Source: Martelella sp. NC20
Lineage (GTDB): Bacteria > Pseudomonadota > Alphaproteobacteria > Rhizobiales > Rhizobiaceae
Assembly: GCF_013459645.1 (NCBI RefSeq)
Contig: NZ_CP054861.1
Coordinates: forward strand, 788,501 to 852,500
Reading direction: 5' to 3'
Length of the DNA: 64,000 nucleotides
Numbering within the stretch: position 1 is the first letter of the stretch; each line of letters begins with the position of its first letter. Below the pieces are notes generated by a model. That model made no database searches. It had not been told where the DNA came from and saw nothing but the letters and a program-made list of their open reading frames with translations. The position numbers and the translations under genes are program-made. This document shows, one piece after another, positions 52,558-62,034 of this stretch.

Positions 52558-53556
52558 TCACAGCTTTACATGCGTGAAGAACGGCGTGTTCGCGGGCGCG
52601 GCGATCAGCCGCTCCAGTTCGTCGTCCAGCTTGAGAATCGAAATCGAGGCGCCCGCCATCTCCATCGAGGTTGCATATTCGCCGATCCAGACATGCTTCG
52701 CCTTGATCATGCGGTCTTCCAGAAGCTGCGACAGGCGGCGGAAGAGGATATAGAGTTCCTCGCGCGGCGTGCCGCCCAGCCCGTTGACCAGAACGGCCAC
52801 GTCGCCTTCGCCGTAATCCTGCTCGGCGAAGATGCGCGCCATCAATTCGTCGACCACATCGTCGGCCGGCTCCAGTTTACGCCGGCTGATGCCGGGCTCG
52901 CCATGGATGCCCATGCCGATCTCCATTTCATCGTCGCCGATCTCAAAGGTCGGCTTGCCGATCTCCGGAACGATGCAGCTCGACAATGCCACCCCCATGG
53001 TACGTGTGTTAAGCCGTGCTTTTTCGGCGATGCGGGTCACGTCGTCGAGGTTCTTTCCTTCGGCAGCGGCCGCTCCGGCCGCCTTGTAGACGAAGAAGAT
53101 GCCGGCCACGCCGCGGCGCTTATGTTCCTCGCCGACGATAGAGGAGGCGGCGTCGTCATTGCCGACAACGGAAGTGACGCGGATGTCCTCGAATTCGGCC
53201 AGCTCCGCAGCCATGTCGAAATTGATGATGTCGCCGGTGTAGTTGCCATAGATGTAGAGAACGCCAGCGCCCTGATCGATATATTTCGTAACCTCGAGCA
53301 TCTGCTCCGCGCTCGGCGATTGAAACACGTCGCCAACGGCGCAGCCATCCAGCATGCCGTCGCCCACATAACCGAGAAACAGCGGCAGATGGCCGGAGCC
53401 GCCACCGGTGGCGATACCGACCTTGCCGGGCATTGGGGTGGCGATCACAAGGCAGTGCCTGTCGTCGGCTGTGTAGGTGACAGCCGGATGGGCGCGATAA
53501 ATGCCGTCCAACATCTCCTCGACGAAGTTTACGGGGTCATTGATGAACTTCTTCAT
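52558..53556 (-). CDS. dhaK: Dihydroxyacetone kinase-type subunit DhaK
   Basis: A 332-residue DhaK domain. His218 (GMGIHGEPGIS), which forms the covalent hemiaminal with the ketose substrate, is at exactly the E. coli position. GGGSGHLPLFLGYVGDGMLDG near 50 and YGNYTGDIINFDMA near 103 are the other substrate-loop motifs. It is followed by dhaL after 13 bases and preceded by a sugar permease gene in the same operon. Relatives in sugar loci phosphorylate erythrulose-like ketoses; that is the favoured but unproved role. Confidence 0.9.
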   Translation of the reverse strand: MKKFINDPVNFVEEMLDGIYRAHPAVTYTADDRHCLVIATPMPGKVGIATGGGSGHLPLFLGYVGDGMLDGCAVGDVFQSPSAEQMLEVTKYIDQGAGVLYIYGNYTGDIINFDMAAELAEFEDIRVTSVVGNDDAASSIVGEEHKRRGVAGIFFVYKAAGAAAAEGKNLDDVTRIAEKARLNTRTMGVALSSCIVPEIGKPTFEIGDDEMEIGMGIHGEPGISRRKLEPADDVVDELMARIFAEQDYGEGDVAVLVNGLGGTPREELYILFRRLSQLLEDRMIKAKHVWIGEYATSMEMAGASISILKLDDELERLIAAPANTPFFTHVKL

Positions 53557-53580
53557 GGGATTATGCTTTCATAGATGAGT

Positions 53581-54630
53581 TTACGATTGCCGCTGGCGGG
53601 TAACGAAGAAGGCCGCTGCGAGAAGAATGAAAAAGCCGACGACGAATCTCTGCCAGGTGCTGGGGATGCCGACCATGACGAGAACGTTGTTGAGCACGGT
53701 GACCAGCAGGACGCCCAGAATGGTGCCGAACACCGTTCCCGTGCCGCCGGTGATGCGCGCACCGCCGAGGACCACCGCCGCAATGACGGGTATTTCGCTG
53801 CCGACGAGATCGAACGGATTTGCAAGCCGGTTGCTGGCCACGTGGATGATTCCCGCTAGCCCCGCCAGCGCTCCGGCATAGCCGAACAGAAAAAGCTGGA
53901 CGGTGCGCAGATTGTAGCCGAGCCGCTCGGCCACGCCTGCATTACCACCGATGGCAAAGATGGCACGGCCCATCAGCGTGCGATTCAGTATCCACCAAGT
54001 AACCACCGCTGCTGCCGGCAGAGCGAGAAAATAAATCGGCAGAGTGACGGTCGCGCCATTGCCGTTCTGGAATTCCAGAAGCGCCGCCCTGCCGAAACCA
54101 ACCATCTGAGGCGGCAGTTCCATGATCCAGACCGTGCCGATGAAGGCCAGCAAGATGCCACGGAACAGATATTGCGTTCCGATGGTGATGATCAGCGACG
54201 GAACCCGCAGATGATAGGCCAGTATGCCATTGACGAGACCGAGCAGCATCCCGCCCAATGTAGCCACCAGCACGATGATCGCCATCGGCATGTGCGGAAA
54301 ATGGTTCACCGTGACCAGCGTGACCGAATACATCGAAAGCGCTGCGATGGCGGTGAATGACACATCGATGCCGCCGGCGGCGAGAATGACGAAAACACCG
54401 AGCGCGAACAGGCCGATGACCACACTGGCGCGGCCGATATCGATCAGCGACGACGGTTGCAGGAAATCGGGATTGATGATTGAGACGACAACGCAGATGA
54501 TCACCAGCAGCGCCAGCGTGATCATCTCGGGGCGATTGCTCAGAAAGGTGCGGAGTCTGAAGCCCTCACGCCCGGTCTTCTGCGGCCCGATCTTCTGCGA
54601 TACGGCTTTCTCGGCATTCCCAGACGTCAT
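53581..54630 (-). CDS. Sugar ABC transporter permease (RbsC-like), second copy
   Basis: A 349-residue inner-membrane permease (GGIDVSFTAIAALSMYSVTL, NGILAYHLRVPSLIITIGTQ, GGARITGGTGTVFGTILGVLL). A hydrophilic N-terminal tail of about 35 residues precedes the first helix. The start at 54630 overlaps the ATPase stop by four bases. With the permease at 57362-58348 it probably forms a heterodimer, as in AI-2 and rhamnose importers. Confidence 0.9.
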   Translation of the reverse strand: MTSGNAEKAVSQKIGPQKTGREGFRLRTFLSNRPEMITLALLVIICVVVSIINPDFLQPSSLIDIGRASVVIGLFALGVFVILAAGGIDVSFTAIAALSMYSVTLVTVNHFPHMPMAIIVLVATLGGMLLGLVNGILAYHLRVPSLIITIGTQYLFRGILLAFIGTVWIMELPPQMVGFGRAALLEFQNGNGATVTLPIYFLALPAAAVVTWWILNRTLMGRAIFAIGGNAGVAERLGYNLRTVQLFLFGYAGALAGLAGIIHVASNRLANPFDLVGSEIPVIAAVVLGGARITGGTGTVFGTILGVLLVTVLNNVLVMVGIPSTWQRFVVGFFILLAAAFFVTRQRQS

Positions 54631-56171
54631 TGCGCGGCCTCCAGATCCGGTGCCGTCATCGCTTGGTAGAGGCCATCTTCACTTGCCTCCTCGGCACTGA
54701 AACTCGCCGACACACGTCCGCCGAACATCACGAGAATGCGGTCGCAATTCTGCAGCAGTTCCGGCAGATCGTCGCTGACGACAATCAGGCCCATTCCAGC
54801 TTCGGCCAGACGCTGAATCACGCGATAGATGGTATCCTTGGAGCCGACATCGACTCCCATAGTCGGGCCGTGAAGCACCAGCAGCTTGGGCGCGATACTG
54901 AGCCAGCGGCCAATCAGCACGCGTTGCTGGTTGCCACCGGAAAGCGCCCCGACAGGAAGGTCGATGTCGCGCGTGTTGAGCTTCATTTCCTCCGACAGTC
55001 CGGCAGCAACGGCACGGCCTTCCTTGTTGTCAATTACCCCGAAGCGATTGGCGAGTTTGGCGACTATGAGGGCAATTTCGTTGTCGAGAATCGACTTTTC
55101 CAGAAACAGGCCCTCTCCCAACCGATCCTCGGGGACGTAACCAATGCCGTGAGCGATGGAATCGGAAGGCCGGCGGACCGTGAGCGGTTCGCCATCGATC
55201 TGCATGCGCCCGCGTACCGCCGGCACCACGCCGGAAATCGCCAGAGCCAGTTCGTTTCGGCCAGAATCGGCAAGGCCGGTGATGCCCAATATCTCACCCT
55301 TCTTCAAAGAGAGCGTCAGATCCTGGAAGCCATTTCCAGACAGCGCCTCGGCGGAAAACAGAACTTCATCGGAAGGCTTTCCCGTGCGATAGCGGATCGA
55401 GTCGATCTTGCGCCCGGTCATCAGTTCGGAAATTTCAGTTTTTGTGTAGTCTTCCAGCGGCCCCTGGGCCACACACTCACCATCGCGAAAAATGATTGCA
55501 TGGCCGCCAATGCGGTAGCATTCCTCAAGCTTGTGCGTGACGAAAAGCACGGCGATATTCTCTGCCCGCAACCGGTTGACCACCGTAATCAGCTTTTCTA
55601 CCTCGCGCCGGGTCAGCGAGGTGGTGGGTTCATCCATGATCACCAGCTTGGCGTTGGTGGCAATCGCGCGGGCGATGGCGACCAGTTGGCGCTGCGCAAG
55701 CGGCAGATCGGAAACCACGGTATTGAGGAAAATGCGCGTGGTCGGCAGGTCGACCGCGTCGAGTGCCCTGGTCGCAGTTTCACGCAGCCGCTTGCGGTCA
55801 AACAAGCGCACCAGTCGGCCATTGCCCATCACCAGTTGCTCACTGAGCGCGACATTTTCCGCGACCGTGAAATTGGGGATCAGCGAAAGGTCCTGATAGA
55901 CGGTTTCGATCCCGGCGCTCAGCGCCTGAATCGGAGTTAGTGCCTCATAGCGCTTGCCGTCGAGGAAAATCTCGCCTTCGCTCGGGGAGATCGCCCCTGA
56001 CATCACCTTGATCACAGTGCTCTTGCCACAGCCATTCTCTCCCAGAAGATGATAGGCTTCTCCTGGCTCGATACTCATATCGACGCCACGCAGGGCATGC
56101 ACACCGCCATAACGCTTGTGAATACCGCGCAACTGGAGAAAAAGGTTGCCATTGGAGGATGCTTCGTTCAC
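54627..56171 (-). CDS. Sugar ABC transporter ATPase (two nucleotide-binding domains)
   Basis: A 514-residue duplicated ATPase. The first domain has Walker A GENGCGKST, signature LPLAQRQLVAIARAI and Walker B LVIMDEPTTSL. The second has GLADSGRNE and the signature ALSGGNQQRVLIGRWL with LLVLHGPTMGVD, where the Walker B Asp-Glu pair reads HGP, so hydrolysis probably happens in the first domain only. The gene lies between the binding protein and second permease. Confidence 0.88.
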   Translation of the reverse strand: MNEASSNGNLFLQLRGIHKRYGGVHALRGVDMSIEPGEAYHLLGENGCGKSTVIKVMSGAISPSEGEIFLDGKRYEALTPIQALSAGIETVYQDLSLIPNFTVAENVALSEQLVMGNGRLVRLFDRKRLRETATRALDAVDLPTTRIFLNTVVSDLPLAQRQLVAIARAIATNAKLVIMDEPTTSLTRREVEKLITVVNRLRAENIAVLFVTHKLEECYRIGGHAIIFRDGECVAQGPLEDYTKTEISELMTGRKIDSIRYRTGKPSDEVLFSAEALSGNGFQDLTLSLKKGEILGITGLADSGRNELALAISGVVPAVRGRMQIDGEPLTVRRPSDSIAHGIGYVPEDRLGEGLFLEKSILDNEIALIVAKLANRFGVIDNKEGRAVAAGLSEEMKLNTRDIDLPVGALSGGNQQRVLIGRWLSIAPKLLVLHGPTMGVDVGSKDTIYRVIQRLAEAGMGLIVVSDDLPELLQNCDRILVMFGGRVSASFSAEEASEDGLYQAMTAPDLEAAQ

Positions 56172-56231
56172 GCCCCGACTCCTTTCATCAACATCCGGTC
56201 TTTCCCGTTACCGGACAACGCCATTCGCGGT

Positions 56232-56259
56232 GCCGGGACGCACAACCGTGCGCCCCGGC
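56232..56259 (-). terminator. GC-rich hairpin after the binding-protein gene
   Basis: GCCGGG-A-CGCAC pairs with GTGCG-C-CCCGGC around AACC, with one A-C mismatch. It lies between the binding-protein stop and the ATPase start. No T-run follows. It is probably an intercistronic stabiliser or partial terminator giving more binding protein than ATPase. Confidence 0.5.
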
Positions 56260-56285
56260 GATTTGCTCGGGAGGAGCGGGTTGGA

Positions 56286-57296
56286 TCAGAAGTAAACGTC
56301 TTTGTAGGTATCCTTGTCGGCAAGCACCATGCCGTCACCGATCGCCAACAGGCCCTCGCCAACGCCTTGGGTGACCGTGATATTATGGTAGCCGTCGACG
56401 CCGAGATCCATGCCATCGACGATCTCTTCGCCGTTGAGCAGCTTCTTCGCCAGCGAGTTCATGGCCATGCCGGCCTTCATCGGATCCCAGAAGCCGATTG
56501 CGGTGATCGCACCCGATTCCAGATAGGCTGCAGACGGCGCTGGCAGACCCGTGCCGACCAGGCATACCTTGCCCGCAAGTCCGGCTTCCTCGATAGCACG
56601 ACCGACGCCGAGAACGTCATTGCCGGCTGAGGTCTGGAAGCCCTTGATATCGGGGTGCTTGCGCAGGACTTCCTTGGCTTTTTCATACGTGGCGTTGGCA
56701 TCGTCGAACGATTCATTGTTTGGATCGACCAGTTCCATACCAGGATACTTCTTGGCGTTTTCCTCGCCAGCGCCGACCCACTGCATATGCGTGCGGCTGC
56801 CGAGCGAACCGACGAAGGTCGTCCACTTGCCCTCGCCGCCCATGCACTCGGCTAGGCGTTCGTTCAGCGCGGTGCCATAGCTGTCATTGTCGAAGGCCTC
56901 GACATCGACCATGGTGTTCTTCTGGTTGTCGGCCTCATGGGTAACCACGATAACGCCACGGTCCATGGCGCGCCGCAGCGTGCCCTCGATCACGGCCGGG
57001 TCCATTGGCACGACAGCGAGTGCATCGACTCCCTTGGCGACAAGATCCTGGATGATCTGAAGTTGCTGAGCGGCATCAGCGGTGGCAGGTCCGTAACCCT
57101 CGGCATTGACGTCCGGATTTTCCGCGGCGAACTCCTCGACACCGGTGTTCATGCGATCAAACCACGGGATACCGCTGATCTTGAACACGGTTGCGATGTC
57201 AGGCTTGTCTTGCGCGACGGCGATACCGACCGAACCGGTAGTTGCCGTTGCCGCGAACAACGATGCCGCAACGATTTTCTTCAGATGAGTATTCAT
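56286..57296 (-). CDS. Sugar ABC transporter substrate-binding protein (RhaS/LsrB-like)
   Basis: A 336-residue periplasmic protein with a signal peptide (about residues 1-29, ending SVGIAVAQDK). The mature start is PDIATVFKISGIPWFDRM. VDALAVVPMDPAVIEGTLRRAMDRG and IGFWDPMKAGMAMNSLAKKLL recall the rhamnose and autoinducer-2 binding group, which goes with two-permease importers as found here. GTGGAGGAATCA precedes the ATG at 57296; the upstream frame overlaps the permease gene. The ligand is inferred to be a small sugar or polyol related to the DhaK substrate. Confidence 0.88.
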   Translation of the reverse strand: MNTHLKKIVAASLFAATATTGSVGIAVAQDKPDIATVFKISGIPWFDRMNTGVEEFAAENPDVNAEGYGPATADAAQQLQIIQDLVAKGVDALAVVPMDPAVIEGTLRRAMDRGVIVVTHEADNQKNTMVDVEAFDNDSYGTALNERLAECMGGEGKWTTFVGSLGSRTHMQWVGAGEENAKKYPGMELVDPNNESFDDANATYEKAKEVLRKHPDIKGFQTSAGNDVLGVGRAIEEAGLAGKVCLVGTGLPAPSAAYLESGAITAIGFWDPMKAGMAMNSLAKKLLNGEEIVDGMDLGVDGYHNITVTQGVGEGLLAIGDGMVLADKDTYKDVYF

Positions 57297-57361
57297 TGAT
57301 TCCTCCACTTTTTTCCCTCGAACCAATATTCCCGTCCGCGTGAGGGGTCTCGCCGGACGAG

Positions 57362-58348
57362 CTAGCGAATTCCTCTCGGAAACAGAGAACCGACGAGATT
57401 GTGTCGGCCCACGATCAGGAACGCGAGGAGCAGCGCACCCCAGGCGAAGTCCCGAACGAAGTTGGAAAGACCACCGAAATTCAGCAGGCTGGACATCAAC
57501 TGCAGCGCAATCGCCGACAGCACGACGCAAATCACGCGGCCATAGCCGCCATCCGGGCGAACCCCGGCCATCACCGCGATCAGGATGGCGATCAGCAGGT
57601 ATGACGTGCCGTAATCCCATTTCACATTGACGTTGCGCGCCGCGATGATGACGCCTGCCACGCCGGCCAGTGTGCCGCTGAGCGTGTAGGTCGCGGTGAT
57701 CACCGCCCGCTTGGGAAAACCGGCGAAGGTTGCGGCGGTGAGGTTCGAGCCGCCGAGCATCAGCCATTTGCCATAAGGCGTGAACCGGACCACGAGACCG
57801 ACGACCGTGGCTATCGCGATGAAAATGATAAAGCCTATCGGTACCGAGAACAGATAGCCGTTGCCCAGGTTATATAGTGGATCAGGGCTGCCGACCGTGA
57901 CCGCGCGCCCCCCGGAGAAGATAACGGCAAGCCCGGTAAAGACCATCTGCGTGCCGAGCGTACACAGGATCGGCGTTATCTTGAGAAACGAAATCAGTAA
58001 TCCGTTTAGAAGTCCGCCGAGAAATCCTACCGCGATTGCGCCTGCAGCGAAGGCGATCGTGAAACCCATCGGCTGGTCGCTCGGCGACATGATTTGCGTA
58101 ACGACAAGTGCAGAAACGACGCCCGAGAGATTGGCAAGCGATATGCCCGACAGATCGATGCCGCCATTGCCCGCGCACATTGCGAGTCCGACGCCAATTG
58201 CCAGAAGGCCGATTTCCGGCACCTGGCCCGCCATGGACTGAAGATTGAAGATTGATAGATAAGTGCCGTTCGAGATTAGAGCGCCAACCACCAGGAGAGC
58301 GATATTAATGGCAAAAAGCATCACGAACTGGCCATCAAGCCAACGCAT
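57362..58348 (-). CDS. Sugar ABC transporter permease (RbsC-like), first copy
   Basis: A 328-residue inner-membrane permease with GNGGIDLSGISLANLSGVVSA and LNGLLISFLKITPILCTLGTQ. It is the first gene of the minus-strand operon that continues to the HIBADH-like gene. Its promoter region holds two TTTASTAAA palindromes shared with the divergent LacI gene. Confidence 0.9.
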   Translation of the reverse strand: MRWLDGQFVMLFAINIALLVVGALISNGTYLSIFNLQSMAGQVPEIGLLAIGVGLAMCAGNGGIDLSGISLANLSGVVSALVVTQIMSPSDQPMGFTIAFAAGAIAVGFLGGLLNGLLISFLKITPILCTLGTQMVFTGLAVIFSGGRAVTVGSPDPLYNLGNGYLFSVPIGFIIFIAIATVVGLVVRFTPYGKWLMLGGSNLTAATFAGFPKRAVITATYTLSGTLAGVAGVIIAARNVNVKWDYGTSYLLIAILIAVMAGVRPDGGYGRVICVVLSAIALQLMSSLLNFGGLSNFVRDFAWGALLLAFLIVGRHNLVGSLFPRGIR

Positions 58349-58515
58349 TTCCCATCCTTTCGTTTACTAAATATTCCTGCCCTTTAGTAAAGATATCAGA
58401 GGAAAAGTGCGGCAACAAGCGTTTTTCGAGGAGTATTTTGGCGGTTTTCCTTTCTTGGTCGTCAAAACCATGACAAACTTCCTAAAATAATCACTAAACA
58501 AAACAGTTTGCGTGC
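58349..58515. promoter_or_regulatory. Divergent promoter with paired TTTASTAAA palindromes
   Basis: Nine-base sites TTTACTAAA (58363-58371) and TTTAGTAAA (58383-58391) are exact inverted copies of each other and each is itself nearly symmetric. Their centres are 20 bp apart (two helical turns) and 15-45 bp before the permease start. A partial third match (CACTAAAC) is near 58490. They are likely operators for the LacI-type regulator encoded to the right. Confidence 0.6.
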
Positions 58516-59634
58516 ATGGTTGCAACCCACGTGCCGATGAGCGACTTAAGAAGCATGAATACAAAAAAAGGACTGACGATTCGGGACATCGCCAAGGCAT
58601 CAGGCGTCTCGGCGGCCACGGTGTCTCTTGTCCTCAACGGGAAGGGCGAGATTTCGGAGGCAACACGCTTGCGCGTGCTCGAAGCGGTTTCACGGCTCAA
58701 TTATGTGCCGCGTAAATCAAAAGGGCGAACCGCCGGGACCAGCGAAACTTTGCGCTTTCTTAAGATCGCCAAGCACGGACAAACCGTAAACCGCGACCAC
58801 AGCCATTTCATATCCGATTATATCGACGGTATGTCGCAAGAAGCGCTACGTAGCGGTTATACGCTAGAGGTTGTCAGCTATGAAGGCCTGCCGATGCGGA
58901 CGATCGCAGAATCGCTCACCGGCGCTTCGGTGCGCGGCATTGTCGTTTTGGGAACGGAACTGAGTGAAGCCGACATTCGCATGATTCAGGGCGTCGGACT
59001 GCCGAGCGTGTTCATCGATACGTTCCATGAAGTTGTTGAGGCGAATTTCGTCAACATGAACAATGCCGATGCCGTCTACAAGGTGCTGCAGCGCTTTCGC
59101 GCCAATGGTTTCGAAAGAATCGGTTTTATCGGCAGCCATACGGCAACCACGAATTTCGAGCTTCGCCGCAACGCTTTTCATTCCAACATGGAACGCCTGG
59201 GGCTGGTCGTCGACCCGGCCTACATACTCTCCGTGGAGTCGACGTTCCAAGCAGCCTATGAGCAGACGCTCGCCTATCTGGCAACCGGCGCTCCGACTGC
59301 GGAGTGCTATTTTTGTACCAACGACATCATTGCCTATGGCTTCGCCAAGGCACTGCGCGAGAATAGCATCCGCATTCCCGAGGACGTCTCGATTATCGGG
59401 TTCGACAATCTGCCAATGAGCGCCACCGCCGATCCGCCGCTGACGACGATTGACGTATCCAAACGCAAGATCGGCTACCAAGCAATTGCGGTCCTCAGCG
59501 ATCTCATCAACGCCTCGGAGCGTCAGCCCTCGGTTAAGATCCTGGTCGGCGCCGAACTCGTCGTGCGCGTCAGCGACCGTTATCAGAAAAATGAAAAGCC
59601 GAAACAGGTGCTGGTTTCGAGCGCATCCGGCTGA
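58516..59634 (+). CDS. LacI-family transcriptional regulator
   Basis: A LacI-type repressor, 372 residues if it starts at 58516. The HTH is LTIRDIAKASGVSAATVSLVLNG, followed by the hinge ATRLRVLEAVSRLNYVPRKS and a sugar-binding domain (GFERIGFIGSHTATTN, FCTNDIIAYGFAKAL, PEDVSIIGFDNLPMS). The HTH of most LacI proteins begins a few residues from the N-terminus, so ATG at 58537 or 58555 (AAGAAGC upstream) may be the true start. It controls, in all likelihood, the divergent ABC/DhaKL operon. Confidence 0.87.
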   Translation: MVATHVPMSDLRSMNTKKGLTIRDIAKASGVSAATVSLVLNGKGEISEATRLRVLEAVSRLNYVPRKSKGRTAGTSETLRFLKIAKHGQTVNRDHSHFISDYIDGMSQEALRSGYTLEVVSYEGLPMRTIAESLTGASVRGIVVLGTELSEADIRMIQGVGLPSVFIDTFHEVVEANFVNMNNADAVYKVLQRFRANGFERIGFIGSHTATTNFELRRNAFHSNMERLGLVVDPAYILSVESTFQAAYEQTLAYLATGAPTAECYFCTNDIIAYGFAKALRENSIRIPEDVSIIGFDNLPMSATADPPLTTIDVSKRKIGYQAIAVLSDLINASERQPSVKILVGAELVVRVSDRYQKNEKPKQVLVSSASG

Positions 59635-59703
59635 TTTTCTCTTCCCGTCCGCGGCCAGCCTTCAATCAAACCATTCGGTCGCATCTGCCTTGCCCGGCAA
59701 CCC

Positions 59704-59736
59704 AACGCGTTCATCCACGGCAGGGATGAACGCGTT
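59704..59736. terminator. Bidirectional terminator hairpin
   Basis: A perfect 13-bp stem (AACGCGTTCATCC with its reverse complement, 59704-59716 and 59724-59736) and a seven-base loop, between the LacI gene and the convergent alpha-hydroxyacid dehydrogenase gene. Short T and A runs flank it, so it could serve both transcripts. Confidence 0.7.
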
Positions 59737-59800
59737 TGTGAGCCAGATAGGCGCGCAAGGCCTCGGGTCACGACCGGTCACCGCATTTTAACCTCCTTGC

Positions 59801-60949
59801 TCAAGCATGACGCCGAAGTACTCGATCACGGTGCTCGAACAGTTCGTTGAAGTTGCGGACCCCGATATGCCCGATGGCAACATCCATTTCGACACGCATC
59901 AGTTCGAGCAGGGTTTCCACCCCGCGCTGTCCATCGGCGGCAACGGCATAGGCGTAGCTGCGCCCCAGCAACACGCCTTTTGCGCCAAGGGCCATGGCCT
60001 TCACGACATGGCCGCCACGACGCACACCACCGTCGAACAGAACGTCGAGTTTGTCTCCCACTTCGCCGACAACTTCCGGAAGCACCGAGATGGACGAACG
60101 AGCGCCATCGAGCTGGCGCCCCCCGTGATTGGATACGATAATCGCATCGACCCCGAGCCGCGCGCATTGGGCGGCGTCCTCGAGGCTCAGAATGCCTTTT
60201 ATGATCAGCTTGCCCTTCCATCGCTCGCGGAACCGGGCAACATCGTCCCAGGTCATCGATGAATCGATGAGATGGCCGAGCTTCGCCGCCTGTTCCAAGG
60301 CGTTTGTGCCATATTCCGGATAGTCGGAAAGATTGTTGATGCGGATCGGTCCGGCCATCAGTGCACCCGCCACCCAACGCGGTTTGCGCATGAGCTTCAG
60401 AGCAAGTCCGGGTGTCAGCTTCGTCAATGTGCGAAAGCCATTGCGTGTGTCCTTTTCGCGGACACTCTTGACCTGGCTATCGACAGTGATGACGAGAGCT
60501 TCGACACCGATGCTCTGCGCACGGCGCAGCAGATTTTCGGACAGATCCCTGTCCTTGAGAACGTAGAGCTGGAACCAGAGCGGGCCATCCGTCGCATCGC
60601 GCAACGCCTCCATCGATACGATGCCGAAATTGGAAAGACAAAAGGGGATGCCTGCGTTATGGGCGGCCCTGGCCGCCTTTATCTCGGCGTTAGGCGCAAA
60701 GAGCCCGGCAAAGCCGACGGGACCGAGAATGAGAGGGGACGGACGCCCGGTGCCGAGATAGCGCGTGGAGAGATGGCGGTCAGCTACATCGACGAGCACC
60801 CGCTGCTCCAGTGTCCATTTCTCGAAGTCGTCGATATTCGCCCTTGCCGTTGTTTCGCTGAAGGCGGCGCCATCGATGAAGTCGAAGAAGATTTTCGGGA
60901 GTCGGCGTCTGGCTGCGTCGCGGGCGTCTTCCCAATTGGCGAGATTCAC
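59801..60949 (-). CDS. FMN-dependent alpha-hydroxyacid dehydrogenase (LldD-like)
   Basis: A 382-residue FMN-dependent 2-hydroxyacid dehydrogenase/oxidase. Catalytic His275 and Arg278 (IIVSNHGGRQLDGA), Lys251 (LIIKGILS) and the FMN phosphate loop FDGGVRRGGHV are present. The N-terminal LPKIFFDFIDGAAFSE is typical, with the usual Tyr replaced by Phe (FFDFIDGA). It oxidises an L-2-hydroxy acid to the oxo acid, passing electrons to quinone or oxygen. It overlaps the preceding isomerase-like gene by four bases and is the last gene of the GntR operon. Confidence 0.87.
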   Translation of the reverse strand: MNLANWEDARDAARRRLPKIFFDFIDGAAFSETTARANIDDFEKWTLEQRVLVDVADRHLSTRYLGTGRPSPLILGPVGFAGLFAPNAEIKAARAAHNAGIPFCLSNFGIVSMEALRDATDGPLWFQLYVLKDRDLSENLLRRAQSIGVEALVITVDSQVKSVREKDTRNGFRTLTKLTPGLALKLMRKPRWVAGALMAGPIRINNLSDYPEYGTNALEQAAKLGHLIDSSMTWDDVARFRERWKGKLIIKGILSLEDAAQCARLGVDAIIVSNHGGRQLDGARSSISVLPEVVGEVGDKLDVLFDGGVRRGGHVVKAMALGAKGVLLGRSYAYAVAADGQRGVETLLELMRVEMDVAIGHIGVRNFNELFEHRDRVLRRHA

Positions 60950-62034
60950 TTTGTCCTCGCAGCAATTCGCGGCGCGCCATCAGGGCGTGCGACGTCGAGA
61001 GAAATACTCTTGAGAACCCGCTGGATATAGCGACCGTTTTCCGCGGAAACCGAAAGTCCGTCCCCGCCGTAGTTCTCGCACAGAAATGCCCCTTGAAAGC
61101 CGTGCGCGACGGCGAAAGAGATGGCTTTGCGATAGTCAATAAAGCCGCTTTCCATCGGAGTCGGCGTCGTCAGATATAGGTTATTTTCTGGAAACTCGAC
61201 GCGGCTATAATTCTTCACATGCCAGTAGTTGGCGTAGGGAAAGGTCTTGATGGCCATGGATTCCCACGGCTCGATGGGCATTTGCGCGCGAACGAGATTG
61301 CCGAGATCAGGGTTGAGACCCACATTGTCGCGATCAATGTCCTGCAGAAAGGCAACGGCACTATCGGCAGAGCACAGAAATGTCCCCTCGTAAAGCTCGA
61401 GTGAAATCTGCACACCGACCGAAGCTGCATGATCAGCCAGTTCGCGATAGCCGGCCACCGCCCGGTTCCAGACCTCACGGTCATCCGGATTATGGTGGGT
61501 CGGCATGGTCCAAAACCAGGTTGCATCCAGTTGCCCTGGCTGCAGCGCCTCGTGCAATCCCAGGCAGATAAGCGGTGACCCGACCGCTGCCGCGCCATCG
61601 ATCGCGGCATGGGAGATCGCCATATTCTCCTGCTCACGCCCCTCCTCAATGATGCTTCGACGCACCACGGAAGTTGCGCAAACCGACAATCCGACCTGAG
61701 CCAGAACCGATTTCAGGTCTTCGTGCTCATGTCGATCGAGTTCTCCGATTGACAACCAGGCACTGGGAATCTCCACAGAATTGAAGCCTTCAGCCGCGAT
61801 AATGGCCAAATCCCGAAGCCAACGTTCCGGCCCCGCAACGCGCATGGATTTGCCTCCGGCGGTAGTTGAAGGGAACTGCAGCATGGCAGCCGCGATCGGC
61901 CAATTCTCGGGCGCGTACGGTAGGGCGAGCGGCAGGTCCACCGCGGATAGCGTCGCCGCCGCCTGCCACCGATCAACCCCTTGCGGACCTGCTCCTGGCG
62001 GATTGAAGATATCGATTTTGCGATGTTTGAGCAT
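60946..62034 (-). CDS. Sugar phosphate isomerase/epimerase-like TIM-barrel protein
   Basis: A 362-residue xylose-isomerase-like barrel protein. Probable metal ligands lie at strand ends: Glu in ISLELYEGTF, Asp in GLNPDLGNLV, His in YWHVKNYS and Glu in FLCENYGGDG. It is longer than usual for this family, with an N-terminal extension of about 70 residues. It overlaps the SDR gene by one base and the dehydrogenase gene by four. It probably isomerises or epimerises a sugar or sugar acid in the same pathway. Confidence 0.8.
   Translation of the reverse strand: MLKHRKIDIFNPPGAGPQGVDRWQAAATLSAVDLPLALPYAPENWPIAAAMLQFPSTTAGGKSMRVAGPERWLRDLAIIAAEGFNSVEIPSAWLSIGELDRHEHEDLKSVLAQVGLSVCATSVVRRSIIEEGREQENMAISHAAIDGAAAVGSPLICLGLHEALQPGQLDATWFWTMPTHHNPDDREVWNRAVAGYRELADHAASVGVQISLELYEGTFLCSADSAVAFLQDIDRDNVGLNPDLGNLVRAQMPIEPWESMAIKTFPYANYWHVKNYSRVEFPENNLYLTTPTPMESGFIDYRKAISFAVAHGFQGAFLCENYGGDGLSVSAENGRYIQRVLKSISLDVARPDGAPRIAARTK

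Noticed and set aside
54630..55940. 436-codon plus-strand frame opposite the sugar ABC ATPase
   Set aside because: Antisense to an ATPase with all motifs in place. No domain or ribosome site supports it.
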